Origin: a bacterium
GTDB lineage: Bacteria; Spirochaetota; UBA4802; UBA5550
Assembly (NCBI GenBank): GCA_024224995.1
Contig: JAAENB010000268.1
Span: forward strand, 1-12,392
DNA length: 12,392 bases
Direction: 5' to 3'
Each line of letters starts with the position of its first letter. The first letter of the stretch is position 1. This document shows positions 5,991 to 12,392 of the stretch, piece by piece. Under the pieces are notes generated by a model that saw only the letters and a list, made by a program, of their open reading frames with translations, was not told where the DNA came from and made no database searches. Position numbers and translations under genes: made by a program.

Positions 5991-7589
5991 ATGGCTAAAA
6001 TATTATTTTCATCAATTTGTCAACCACTGGGTCCAAAATATGGAGACGGAACCGGCGTTGGCGCTGAACTTTTCAATGGTCAGATTACCCAGGCCCAGGG
6101 CCTGTTCTGTCCGCGAACGGTTCTCCCCCATTTTCCATTGGATTACATCGCGAATAACATAAAAACTTCTTCTGTTGTTTTACAATTCCCTACCAAAAGA
6201 AAATTTATTAGAGAATTAAAAAAAGGATATGAATACATTGGCATTACATTTAATTTGTGCACCTTCCATAAGGCGCGGCAAATGGTGGAATGGATACGTG
6301 AATATTCTCCCAAATCAAAAATTATTCTGGGCGGATACGGTACAAGATTGAGCGATGAAGAGCTCGCGCCCTATTCCGATTATATTTGCCGGGAGGAAGG
6401 TGTGGGTTTCATGCGTAACCTTTTAGGTGAATCCGAACCTAACGGGCCGCACCAACACCCCCTTATAACCATCACGCTAAAAGCCTGTTCTATTCCTGTG
6501 GCTAAAAATGCCATTATTTTTGGCAGTCTTGGATGTCCTAATGGGTGTGATTTTTGCGCGACATCACATTATTACGACAAAAAGGTTATTCGACTTCTCC
6601 CTGAGCCTGAAGATCTTGTCAATTTAATTGAACAATACCTGGAGATGGATCCCACTGTTGGCTTCTCCATATTTGACGAAGATTTTCTTCAAAACGAAAA
6701 ATGGGCCCGGCGATTTCATAAACTCATGAAAGCGAGAGGAAAAAAACCTCCAACGATTTTTGTTCTCTCCAGTATTCGAGCCGTTTCAAAATTTACAATA
6801 GAAGAACTCCTTGAAATGGGTATCTCCATGATCTGGGTTGGATACGAAGGAAAACGTTCCGGGTACGCGAAACAACAGGGGAAAGAACCTTCTGAATTTA
6901 TTCAAGAATTACGTGAACACGGCATCCAGGTTCTTGCCTCCTATATTTTAGGATTTGATTATCAAAATAAAGAGATTATCCGTTCTGAAGTGAATGAACT
7001 ACTGGCTATGAAGTGCTGCTTTCATCAATTTCTAATCTATGGTCCTACACCGGGAACTCCTTTTCACGACAGAGTTGAAAAAGAAGACCGCTTTATTGAA
7101 GAATATAAAAATGATTCATTTAATTATTATCATAAATGTACCGGTTTTTATAGTATGGTAAAACATCCTTCAATTGGCCAGAAGGAATTGGAAGATCTTC
7201 AGACTGAGTGTTATAAAAAAGATTTTGAAGTTCTTGGCCCCTCTCTTGTTCGCGGCCTGGAAACACGGCTCCTGGGTTATAAAAAGTTAGTAAATCACAG
7301 CAATAGTACCTGCCGCGAAATCGCGGAATCATATAAAAAGGAAATTGAACTTTCACTGCCTATATGTTTAACCGCTCGGCTCCTGGGGCCCAGTAAAGAA
7401 GCACGAAAGCAAGCAAAAGAAGTTCTTATTGACGCTAAAAAAACATTGGGCCTGAAGACCGGTGTAATGCATAAGACACAGTCTTTTGTTTTTCTCTGCG
7501 CGGCTCTGTGGACCAGTCTCTGCTTGAAAATGGATTGGTTTCAACAGCCATATACCATAACGAATAAATACAATGACAGGGGCGCGTAA
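5991..7589 (+). CDS. Cobalamin-type (B12-binding) radical SAM protein
   Basis: This 532-residue enzyme has the two-domain layout of B12-dependent radical SAM proteins. Residues 1-150 resemble the Rossmann-like cobalamin domain, with G-Y-E-Y-I-G-I-T-F at 79-87 and the strand-loop I-I-L-G-G-Y-G-T at 111-118. The classical D-x-H-x-x-G motif is absent, so cobalamin, if bound, would lack the lower His ligand. The radical SAM core begins with G-C-P-N-G-C-D-F-C, where C182, C186 and C189 form the Cx3Cx2C that holds the 4Fe-4S cluster. It continues through F-D-E-D-F and I-W-V-G-Y-E-G to Y-G-P-T-P-G-T-P, and the last 150 residues are a helical tail. ATG 5991 is preferred over an upstream frame extension to 5952, because AGAGGA lies 8 bases before it and the protein then begins M-A-K-I-L-F. 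Relatives methylate or rearrange unactivated carbons in lipids, pigments and natural products. The substrate here is unknown. It is convergent with the flavoenzyme gene. Confidence 0.88.
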   Translation: MAKILFSSICQPLGPKYGDGTGVGAELFNGQITQAQGLFCPRTVLPHFPLDYIANNIKTSSVVLQFPTKRKFIRELKKGYEYIGITFNLCTFHKARQMVEWIREYSPKSKIILGGYGTRLSDEELAPYSDYICREEGVGFMRNLLGESEPNGPHQHPLITITLKACSIPVAKNAIIFGSLGCPNGCDFCATSHYYDKKVIRLLPEPEDLVNLIEQYLEMDPTVGFSIFDEDFLQNEKWARRFHKLMKARGKKPPTIFVLSSIRAVSKFTIEELLEMGISMIWVGYEGKRSGYAKQQGKEPSEFIQELREHGIQVLASYILGFDYQNKEIIRSEVNELLAMKCCFHQFLIYGPTPGTPFHDRVEKEDRFIEEYKNDSFNYYHKCTGFYSMVKHPSIGQKELEDLQTECYKKDFEVLGPSLVRGLETRLLGYKKLVNHSNSTCREIAESYKKEIELSLPICLTARLLGPSKEARKQAKEVLIDAKKTLGLKTGVMHKTQSFVFLCAALWTSLCLKMDWFQQPYTITNKYNDRGA

Positions 7590-7599
7590 AAAAGATTAT

Positions 7600-7632
7600 G
7601 GATATAGCCATATTAAATATATGGCTATATCC
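7600..7632 (-). terminator. Perfect 14-bp stem between convergent genes, likely terminator
   Basis: GGATATAGCCATAT (7600-7613) pairs perfectly with ATATGGCTATATCC (7619-7632) around a 5-nt loop. Reading the minus strand from the flavoenzyme gene, the stem is followed by ATAATCTTTTTT, giving a U-tract. Reading the plus strand after the radical SAM gene, only AAATAAATTATTTT follows. It therefore best suits the minus-strand transcript and may stop both. The central GCC/GGC is the only GC-rich part. Confidence 0.7.
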
Positions 7633-7639
7633 AAATAAA

Positions 7640-9148
7640 TTATTTTGTTATAAATTTTTTATTCTCATTCTTACAGATTAATTGTACAACATTTCGTGAC
7701 GTCACTAAAGCACCAGACAGGCCGCCCGGAGGCATGAGCCACTGACCGGAAAAATATACATTTCCAACCTCATTCAACCTGTTTGGAATTGTACGAATAT
7801 ATTTACTATTCCGGGAAGTTTCCAACCAGGTCACATAAGCGCCTTTGAAGTTTTGAGTATATCGTATATATGTTGCAGGAGTAACTACATCTTTTTCTTC
7901 AATTTTATTTTCTATGCCGGGATAATGTTTCGCAAGCTCAGTAATTGTAAAATCAAGTATCCGTTTTTTCTCAGCATTGTATTCAGCCTTATTATTTTTT
8001 CTGAGATTATACCAATAATCACTATCACCGGCACCATACAATACAACAACTGAAGTCTTTTTTTCCGGAGACAATGTTGGATCATATGAATAGATTTTCA
8101 CCGGTAAATCTTCAAAAATATCATTCCCCATTTCCAGAGAACGTTCTAATGGAAAAATATGATTAAGCCCCTCCGGTTCAGATGAGAAGTCTGAATTAAT
8201 TCCCAATGAAATTTGTATACCTGTGGGATTAGGAAATAAATCATTTTCAAAAAGCTTTTCAAAGGGTGAATCTTTTAACCTGTTTCCCATAAGTTTATTT
8301 AAAGTTTTTTCAAGATCTGAAGCACTTATTATATAATCAGCTCTGACAAATGAACCATCGCTCAGTTCAATTCCATCTGCTTTTTTTTCATTGATTTTTA
8401 TCGATTCTACCGTTTTATTAAAAAAGATTTTTCCTCCCATATTAATATAATTTTTTTCAATGCCGCGGGCAAATTCCAATGACCCTCCAATGGGATATCC
8501 TCCAAACTTATCATAAAACATACTAAAGGTCATAATTAGCGCTAAAAGAGGCAATTCCGAAGGAAAAACTTTTTTGAGACTCGATCGAATACGAGGATGC
8601 TTAAATGTATCGGCGAAATCTCCAACAGAAATATTACTCCCCCATTTCATAACTTTCATATAGGGAACTAATTTTAGCATCATTCTAAAAATATCAAAAA
8701 TATTCATCATTTCAAATGGCTTATCCAGGTTAAAAGTAAAACCACTGAATTTTCTTATGAGCTTGCACATTTTCTTTACCGCTTTCTCATCAGCAGGAGA
8801 CAATTCTATTAGATGTTTTTCCAGACGATCCGGATTACAATAATAAACAACTTCACAATCATCATAGGTATATCTCGCATATACTTCATGATCTATAATT
8901 TCTACATTTTTTAAAGCTCCAACTTCATTCCAGTATTTATAAAATCCACCTCCATCTTCCGATGAGGTACCTGCCAAAAAATGAATACATCCGTCAAAAA
9001 TATAATCTCCTCTTTTCCACGATGTGCATAAACCTCCGGCAATAGAATGACTTTCATAAATTTCCGCATCAAAACCATTCATTCGAGCATAGCATCCTGC
9101 GGTAAGACCGGCTATTCCCGCACCAATAATAACTACTTTTTTCTCCAT
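7640..9148 (-). CDS. Phytoene desaturase / retinol saturase-like FAD-dependent oxidoreductase
   Basis: This 502-residue flavoprotein of the COG1233 type has the N-terminal dinucleotide fold V-V-I-I-G-A-G-I-A-G-L-T-A-G (GxGxxG at 9-14) with acidic E32 at the end of strand 2 and G-G-L-C at 38-41. The C-terminal FAD motif is V-Y-F-S-G-Q-W-L-M-P-P-G-G-L-S-G-A. The length fits carotenoid desaturases and retinol saturases (about 490-520 residues), which insert or remove double bonds in polyenes. The true substrate is unknown, and no carotenoid synthase is in the window. ATG 9148 is chosen over ATG 9154 because AAGGAG (9155-9160) abuts the latter but lies 6 bases before the former. The gene is divergent from the membrane AraC gene, which may regulate it, and convergent with the radical SAM gene. 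Its leader contains a 12-bp tandem repeat. Confidence 0.87.
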   Translation of the reverse strand: MEKKVVIIGAGIAGLTAGCYARMNGFDAEIYESHSIAGGLCTSWKRGDYIFDGCIHFLAGTSSEDGGGFYKYWNEVGALKNVEIIDHEVYARYTYDDCEVVYYCNPDRLEKHLIELSPADEKAVKKMCKLIRKFSGFTFNLDKPFEMMNIFDIFRMMLKLVPYMKVMKWGSNISVGDFADTFKHPRIRSSLKKVFPSELPLLALIMTFSMFYDKFGGYPIGGSLEFARGIEKNYINMGGKIFFNKTVESIKINEKKADGIELSDGSFVRADYIISASDLEKTLNKLMGNRLKDSPFEKLFENDLFPNPTGIQISLGINSDFSSEPEGLNHIFPLERSLEMGNDIFEDLPVKIYSYDPTLSPEKKTSVVVLYGAGDSDYWYNLRKNNKAEYNAEKKRILDFTITELAKHYPGIENKIEEKDVVTPATYIRYTQNFKGAYVTWLETSRNSKYIRTIPNRLNEVGNVYFSGQWLMPPGGLSGALVTSRNVVQLICKNENKKFITK

Positions 9149-9157
9149 ATCCATCTC

Positions 9158-9188
9158 CTTATCTATATGCTTATCTATATGCTTATAC
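9158..9188. repeat. Tandem 12-bp repeat in the divergent promoter region
   Basis: CTTATCTATATG occurs at 9158-9169 and again exactly at 9170-9181, with a partial third unit CTTATAC at 9182-9188. The first unit overlaps the ribosome-binding site of the flavoenzyme gene. It could be a regulator-binding site, an mRNA leader element, or a slippage-prone repeat that shifts the spacing of the leader. Confidence 0.75.
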
Positions 9189-9307
9189 TATTATAATAAT
9201 AAGTTCAAAGAAGTAAGTCTAACCAGGTTTTTGGAATTCAACAAAACGGTAAGATTTAGCAGTAAAAAACAAAAAATCCTTTAGATAATGTTATTGACTT
9301 TTCATAG

Positions 9308-9313
9308 TATAAT
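9308..9313 (+). promoter_or_regulatory. Candidate -10 box of the membrane AraC gene
   Basis: There is a perfect TATAAT, with TSS expected near 9320, about 30 nt before the start codon. A TTGACT at 9294-9299 is too close (8 bp) to be its -35 box, and nothing good lies at 16-18 bp. The promoter may therefore need an activator. Confidence 0.4.
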
Positions 9314-9351
9314 TTTTATCCCGTTTAATAGCCCATAAACAGGAGTTTTTG

Positions 9352-10908
9352 TTGAAAACAAGAAAATCAATATTACTTGTTATTATTATGATCCTGGTCA
9401 GTTTTTCATCCTGCAAGAATCATATTTCACCGGATATATTTCATGACTTTCATATACTGTACTCAGAGAGTAAATCACTTTCAGTAGTCAAAAATCAAAA
9501 AGAATGGACCCCCATTAAAAGCCTGAATTTCATTGATATTCCCCGGGGTAATGATAAGAATTTCAATCATGCCTGGGTTCGAATTAAAGTAACGGTCGAC
9601 AACCCGGATAAGTACTATGGGCTTTTTTTAAACACCAGGGATCTTCAGAACATAACTTTTATAAATTCAACGTTCCATGGTTCAAAAAATTTAAAAAAAG
9701 ACTATGGCGCTGGTTATTACAAACCAAATCTTTATAAACTTCAAAAAGGTATATTAAAAAAAGGAAATAACATAGTATATATACGCATCAGCATGATAAA
9801 AGGATTAAGGGGAAGCATTGGCCCCATTGAAATCATTGATAAGGAAGCTTTTGTTAAAGAAGATTTTTGGAATGATGTTTTATATAAGTATATTTTTATT
9901 GTTTTGATTGTTATGAATTGCTTATTGTCCATGATCCAGCTGATTATGTTTATTTTCGATAAAACAATAAAAATACGTCTTCTCAATTCAATAATACTTA
10001 TGTATACTACTATTCCCGTACTATTATTTTTTATTCCATTACCGGTAGATAACAGTTATGTGATGACTTTTTATTTTACCTACAATTTTTTATTTTTCCT
10101 GTATTTGATGATTCTGATGCAGGCTCTTTTTGGTTTGTTTTTATCTCGTTTTAATAAAATCTTCATTGCTTTATTTGCTCCGGGATTCTTCCTTGCCTGG
10201 GTTTTAAACGGCAAGCCCGATATTCAGTTAATTATAGGTTTTATTGGTGTCGTTCTTTCTTTTTCAGGACTGGGGGCTTTGCTTTATCTTTTAAATAAAA
10301 TTAAATCAAAAAAAAATCTAACAAGAGTTTTTATTATACTATTCTGCGTTATGAGCATTGGCTACTTATGGCATCCATTAACGATTCCCCTTAAATTACC
10401 AGTCCAATGCCCTCAATTTCTTAACATCTATATTCAGTTTCTTTATATATTTATGGCGATTGTATTCGAAGCAATTCAATCAAAGAAGCAAAAAAATCTT
10501 ATTGCTAAACTGTATGGTGATTTAAAAGAAATCGCAGATAAGAAAGAACCTAAATCTGAAGTAACCATAACTGAAATCGCAGAAGAAAAACTGAATGTTG
10601 TTATTAACTTTATAAAACAAAATTATACTTCAGATATTTCAAGAGAAGGGCTGGCTGCTGCTGTTGATATGAACACCAGTTATCTTAGTACACTTTTTAA
10701 TACCTATACCGGTAAAAAGTTTAATGAATATATTCACTCTTTACGCATAAAAGACGCAGCCGCACTCTTGGAAAATACCGATAAGCAAATAATTGATATA
10801 GCATATACTGTTGGTTTCGACAGCCTGACTACTTTTAACAGGGCTTTTAAAAATGAAACAGGATCAACACCTTCTGAATGTAGAAAAAACCTCAAGGACA
10901 GGCTATAA
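9352..10908 (+). CDS. Membrane-anchored receptor-like AraC family regulator (7-TM)
   Basis: This 518-residue one-protein signalling chain has an N-terminal signal ending in S-F-S-S-C (Cys21, a relaxed lipobox). It is followed by an extracytoplasmic beta-rich domain at about 22-170, with W-V-R-I-K-V-T-V and N-I-V-Y-I-R-I-S strands like the jelly-roll sensors of 7TMR-DISM proteins. Then come seven hydrophobic spans at about 179-203, 211-231, 238-265, 269-287, 291-315, 323-346 and 357-376, a charged linker, and a complete AraC/XylS DNA-binding domain at about 412-518. The two helix-turn-helices are at about 430-453 and 479-502, including the canonical I-A-Y-T-V-G-F-D-S-L-T-T-F-N-R-A-F and G-S-T-P-S-E-C-R. 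TTG 9352 is chosen because AGGAG (9341-9345) lies 6 bases upstream. TTG 9349 would be only 3 bases away. It should sense an extracellular ligand and act on DNA near the membrane, most simply at the divergent flavoenzyme gene (inference). Confidence 0.88.
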   Translation: MKTRKSILLVIIMILVSFSSCKNHISPDIFHDFHILYSESKSLSVVKNQKEWTPIKSLNFIDIPRGNDKNFNHAWVRIKVTVDNPDKYYGLFLNTRDLQNITFINSTFHGSKNLKKDYGAGYYKPNLYKLQKGILKKGNNIVYIRISMIKGLRGSIGPIEIIDKEAFVKEDFWNDVLYKYIFIVLIVMNCLLSMIQLIMFIFDKTIKIRLLNSIILMYTTIPVLLFFIPLPVDNSYVMTFYFTYNFLFFLYLMILMQALFGLFLSRFNKIFIALFAPGFFLAWVLNGKPDIQLIIGFIGVVLSFSGLGALLYLLNKIKSKKNLTRVFIILFCVMSIGYLWHPLTIPLKLPVQCPQFLNIYIQFLYIFMAIVFEAIQSKKQKNLIAKLYGDLKEIADKKEPKSEVTITEIAEEKLNVVINFIKQNYTSDISREGLAAAVDMNTSYLSTLFNTYTGKKFNEYIHSLRIKDAAALLENTDKQIIDIAYTVGFDSLTTFNRAFKNETGSTPSECRKNLKDRL

Positions 10909-10947
10909 GGCCTTAATAATCCTGTTTAAAATTTTATCATAAATATC

Positions 10948-10980
10948 GCATTATTATGCAATTTTTTCTTTTTTTTCTTT
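10948..10980 (+). terminator. Weak hairpin plus long T-tract after the AraC gene
   Basis: GCAT-TATT-ATGC (10948-10959) is followed by a pyrimidine tract, nearly all T, from 10962 to about 10987. The stem is only 4 bp, but the U-tract is unusually long, so termination is plausible rather than certain. Confidence 0.35.
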
Positions 10981-10995
10981 CTTTTTATCGTACTA

Positions 10996-11023
10996 TTGAC
11001 AAAATACATCAATTTTATATACT
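10996..11023 (+). promoter_or_regulatory. Strong promoter of the diadenylate cyclase gene
   Basis: TTGACA (10996-11001), 16-bp spacer, TATACT (11018-11023). This predicts transcription from about 11030. That is exactly the first possible ATG of the gene, and 48 nt upstream of the ATG that has a ribosome-binding site. Confidence 0.68.
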
Positions 11024-11077
11024 GTTAATATGGTCCGGATTACGCGATCAGTAACACCAACTAAACAGGAAATTGGC

Positions 11078-11974
11078 ATGCTCAATATACAGGCCCTGGA
11101 ACAGGCCGACAAACTTATTACCAACGCCTTAAGGCTTGCCCGGGATATCTCATGTGAAAATGTCTTTCTTTTCCTGCATAATGAAGATTCCTTTAAGGCG
11201 CTAAGCAAGTTAGATTCTTTTAATGATAAGGCTGTGGCCCTGGTTATCCCCAGGGGTTATACCTTGAATGAAATGAATGACAAAACCATAATTTATACAT
11301 GGTCCGGCAACCAGACCCGTTTTTCCAGGATCAAATACGCTTTTATGCAGGCGGTTTTCCAGGATATTATCCAGCCCCACAGTAAGGTTGTTTGTATCTT
11401 AGGTCCCTGGGGGAAGGACCATCTCGATACCGTTACTATCCATGACCTCTCTCTCTCATGGAGTGAGGAGTTTCCCTTTGATCCCAGATCATTAATTAAA
11501 AAGAATTTCTTCCCCACTGTTATCGCTATTACTGACATTGCCCTTGATATCGGTGCCCTGGGCAGGGAGGGTAAGCCCGTTGGCACCACCTTCATTGTGG
11601 GAAACGCGGACCAGATTATGAATTCTTCTCATCAGGCCATATTTAATCCTTTTAAAGGATATCCTGAGGAAGAACGGGAGATTTCCTCCTCTGAAGTGGT
11701 GGAAAGCCTGAAGGAACTGGCCCAGCTTGATGGGGCCTTTGTGGTCACTGAAAATGGTATAGTTGAGGCTGCGGGGCGCCACCTGGATGCTGTTGGCTCC
11801 GTGACCAGGCAGCTCAAAGGTTTTGGCTCCCGTCACAGGGCTGCCGCGAATATGACCATGTTCTGCGAGGCCATTGCCATTGTGGTTTCCGAAAGCACCG
11901 GCAGGGTAACTATCTTTGATGAGGGAAAGATCATTGCCGTTTTAGATCCTGTTATTAGCTCGAGGGTTGTTTAG
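11078..11974 (+). CDS. Diadenylate cyclase (c-di-AMP synthase), CdaZ/DacZ-like layout
   Basis: This protein of 298 residues makes cyclic di-AMP from two ATP. The C-terminal half (about 150-295) is a DAC domain (PF02457): G-R-E-G-K-P-V-G-T at 162-170, the catalytic metal-binding D-G-A at 218-220, G-R-H-L at 233-236, and R-H-R-A-A at 252-256, so both hallmark motifs (DGA and RHR) are intact. Residues 1-140 are not a DisA helix-hairpin-helix region and contain no membrane helices as in CdaA. They look like an alpha/beta domain (V-F-L-F-L-H, A-V-A-L-V-I-P-R-G) and recall the pyruvate-kinase-C-like N-terminal domain of archaeal DacZ, from memory. ATG 11078 has AGGA 7 bases upstream. ATG 11030 in the same frame would add 16 residues but would be leaderless, given the promoter position. 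c-di-AMP usually controls potassium and osmolyte balance. No target gene is in the window. Confidence 0.9.
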   Translation: MLNIQALEQADKLITNALRLARDISCENVFLFLHNEDSFKALSKLDSFNDKAVALVIPRGYTLNEMNDKTIIYTWSGNQTRFSRIKYAFMQAVFQDIIQPHSKVVCILGPWGKDHLDTVTIHDLSLSWSEEFPFDPRSLIKKNFFPTVIAITDIALDIGALGREGKPVGTTFIVGNADQIMNSSHQAIFNPFKGYPEEEREISSSEVVESLKELAQLDGAFVVTENGIVEAAGRHLDAVGSVTRQLKGFGSRHRAAANMTMFCEAIAIVVSESTGRVTIFDEGKIIAVLDPVISSRVV

Positions 11975-12052
11975 TAAAGGGAACCGGCCTGGGGTGTCAA
12001 TTCTGATGGAAAAATTGAATCTTACCCGATAATTTCTTCCTCCCATTTTTCA

Positions 12053-12095
12053 GTCTCAGAGGACACTTCGGCTCCGCTCAGTGACCTGCTGACTC
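12053..12095. repeat. 43-bp interspersed repeat, left copy
   Basis: This is identical over 43 bp to 12327-12369, in the same orientation. Its core CTTCGGCTCCGCTCAGTGACC is palindrome-like (CACT...AGTG) and resembles a short extragenic repeat I remember from many unrelated genomes. It lies 78 bp after the diadenylate cyclase stop. I see no gene or clear terminator between 11975 and 12052, apart from a loose TCAATT/AATTGA pairing. Confidence 0.85.
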
Positions 12096-12115
12096 ATCTT
12101 TGGGAGAGTCGTAGC

Positions 12116-12326
12116 AAGGGCTGGTTTCTGAGAAAGAGAGACGTTGCGTGCAACGCCTTTACGGCTTGGTTTTTTCAGGGGACTCCGGAAAGGGCTGGTT
12201 TCTGAGAAAGAGAGACGTTGCGTGCAACGTCTTTACGGGTTGGTTTTTTCAGGGGGTTCCGGAAAGGGCTGGTTTCTGAGAAAGAGAGACGTTGCGTGCA
12301 ACGTCTTTACGGGTTGGTTCTTTCAG
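12116..12326. repeat. Three tandem copies of a 74-bp hairpin-containing repeat
   Basis: The units lie at 12116-12189, 12190-12263 and 12264-12326, the last cut at 63 bp where the 43-bp repeat begins. Copies 1 and 2 differ at 4 positions. Copies 2 and 3 differ at 1 position over the shared 63 bp. Each unit carries an inverted repeat: in copies 2 and 3 AGACGTTGC pairs perfectly with GCAACGTCT around a GT centre, and copy 1 has one mismatch. Each also has CTGAGAAA, able to pair with the TTTTTTCAG further on if G-U is allowed. I see no open frame, so the repeats look like structured non-coding DNA or RNA. Confidence 0.88.
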
Positions 12327-12369
12327 GTCTCAGAGGACACTTCGGCTCCGCTCAGTGACCTGCTGACTC
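12327..12369. repeat. 43-bp interspersed repeat, right copy
   Basis: This copy matches 12053-12095 exactly and follows directly after the truncated third 74-bp unit. Beyond it the sequence differs from the left copy and contains GGAAC-CC-GTTCC (12377-12388), another small palindrome, before the window ends. Confidence 0.85.
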
Positions 12370-12392
12370 CTTCGGTGGAACCCGTTCCGGTC

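Noticed and set aside
9294..9313. TTGACT and TATAAT as a complete promoter for the AraC gene
   Set aside because: The boxes are only 8 bp apart, so they cannot act together. Only the -10 box is reported.
11293..11836. Minus-strand frames inside the diadenylate cyclase gene
   Set aside because: They lie opposite the conserved DAC motifs and have no ribosome-binding sites.
12116..12326. CRISPR array reading of the tandem repeats
   Set aside because: The units are 74 bp and contiguous, with no unique spacers between conserved repeats, and no cas gene is present.

Overview
The window is a roughly 40% GC bacterial segment. Two predicted lipoproteins, an outer-membrane-type beta-barrel protein with a signal peptide, and clear TTGACA/TATAAT-type promoters point to a diderm (Gram-negative) bacterium. 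A membrane-anchored 7-TM AraC regulator, an archaeal-like diadenylate cyclase layout and an integron attC-like site would fit an environmental spirochaete or a similar lineage. This assignment is a low-confidence inference, because the window contains no marker gene.

Region 1 (1-1929) is accessory DNA. It holds the tail of an unrecognised gene, a pRiA4b ORF-3 family gene translationally coupled to a small acidic protein gene, and then a 117-bp imperfect palindrome with the architecture of an integron attC recombination site. After it comes a promoterless gene for a nucleoside 2-deoxyribosyltransferase-like protein. The attC-like site suggests that at least the first gene pair is, or was, an integron gene cassette. 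No integrase is in the window.

Region 2 (1926-5671) carries cell-envelope genes: a small lipoprotein (minus strand), a 94-residue peptide with a double-glycine-type leader and a very hydrophobic core (bacteriocin/RiPP-like), an outer-membrane beta-barrel protein, and a lipoprotein amidohydrolase of the YtcJ type (minus strand). Most have their own recognisable promoter.

Region 3 (5672-10908) holds a cobalamin-type radical SAM enzyme (plus strand), convergent with a phytoene-desaturase/retinol-saturase-like flavoenzyme (minus strand) and separated from it by a perfect 14-bp stem. Divergent from the flavoenzyme is a receptor-like AraC protein: lipoprotein-type N-terminus, extracytoplasmic domain, seven membrane segments and a cytoplasmic AraC DNA-binding domain. 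A tandem 12-bp repeat lies in the 194-bp divergent promoter region. The regulator may control the flavoenzyme, but no substrate can be assigned.

Region 4 (10909-12392) holds a diadenylate cyclase (c-di-AMP synthase) with an N-terminal non-DAC domain and a strong promoter. A 418-bp gene-free end follows, containing three tandem 74-bp hairpin repeats bracketed by two identical 43-bp palindrome-like repeats.
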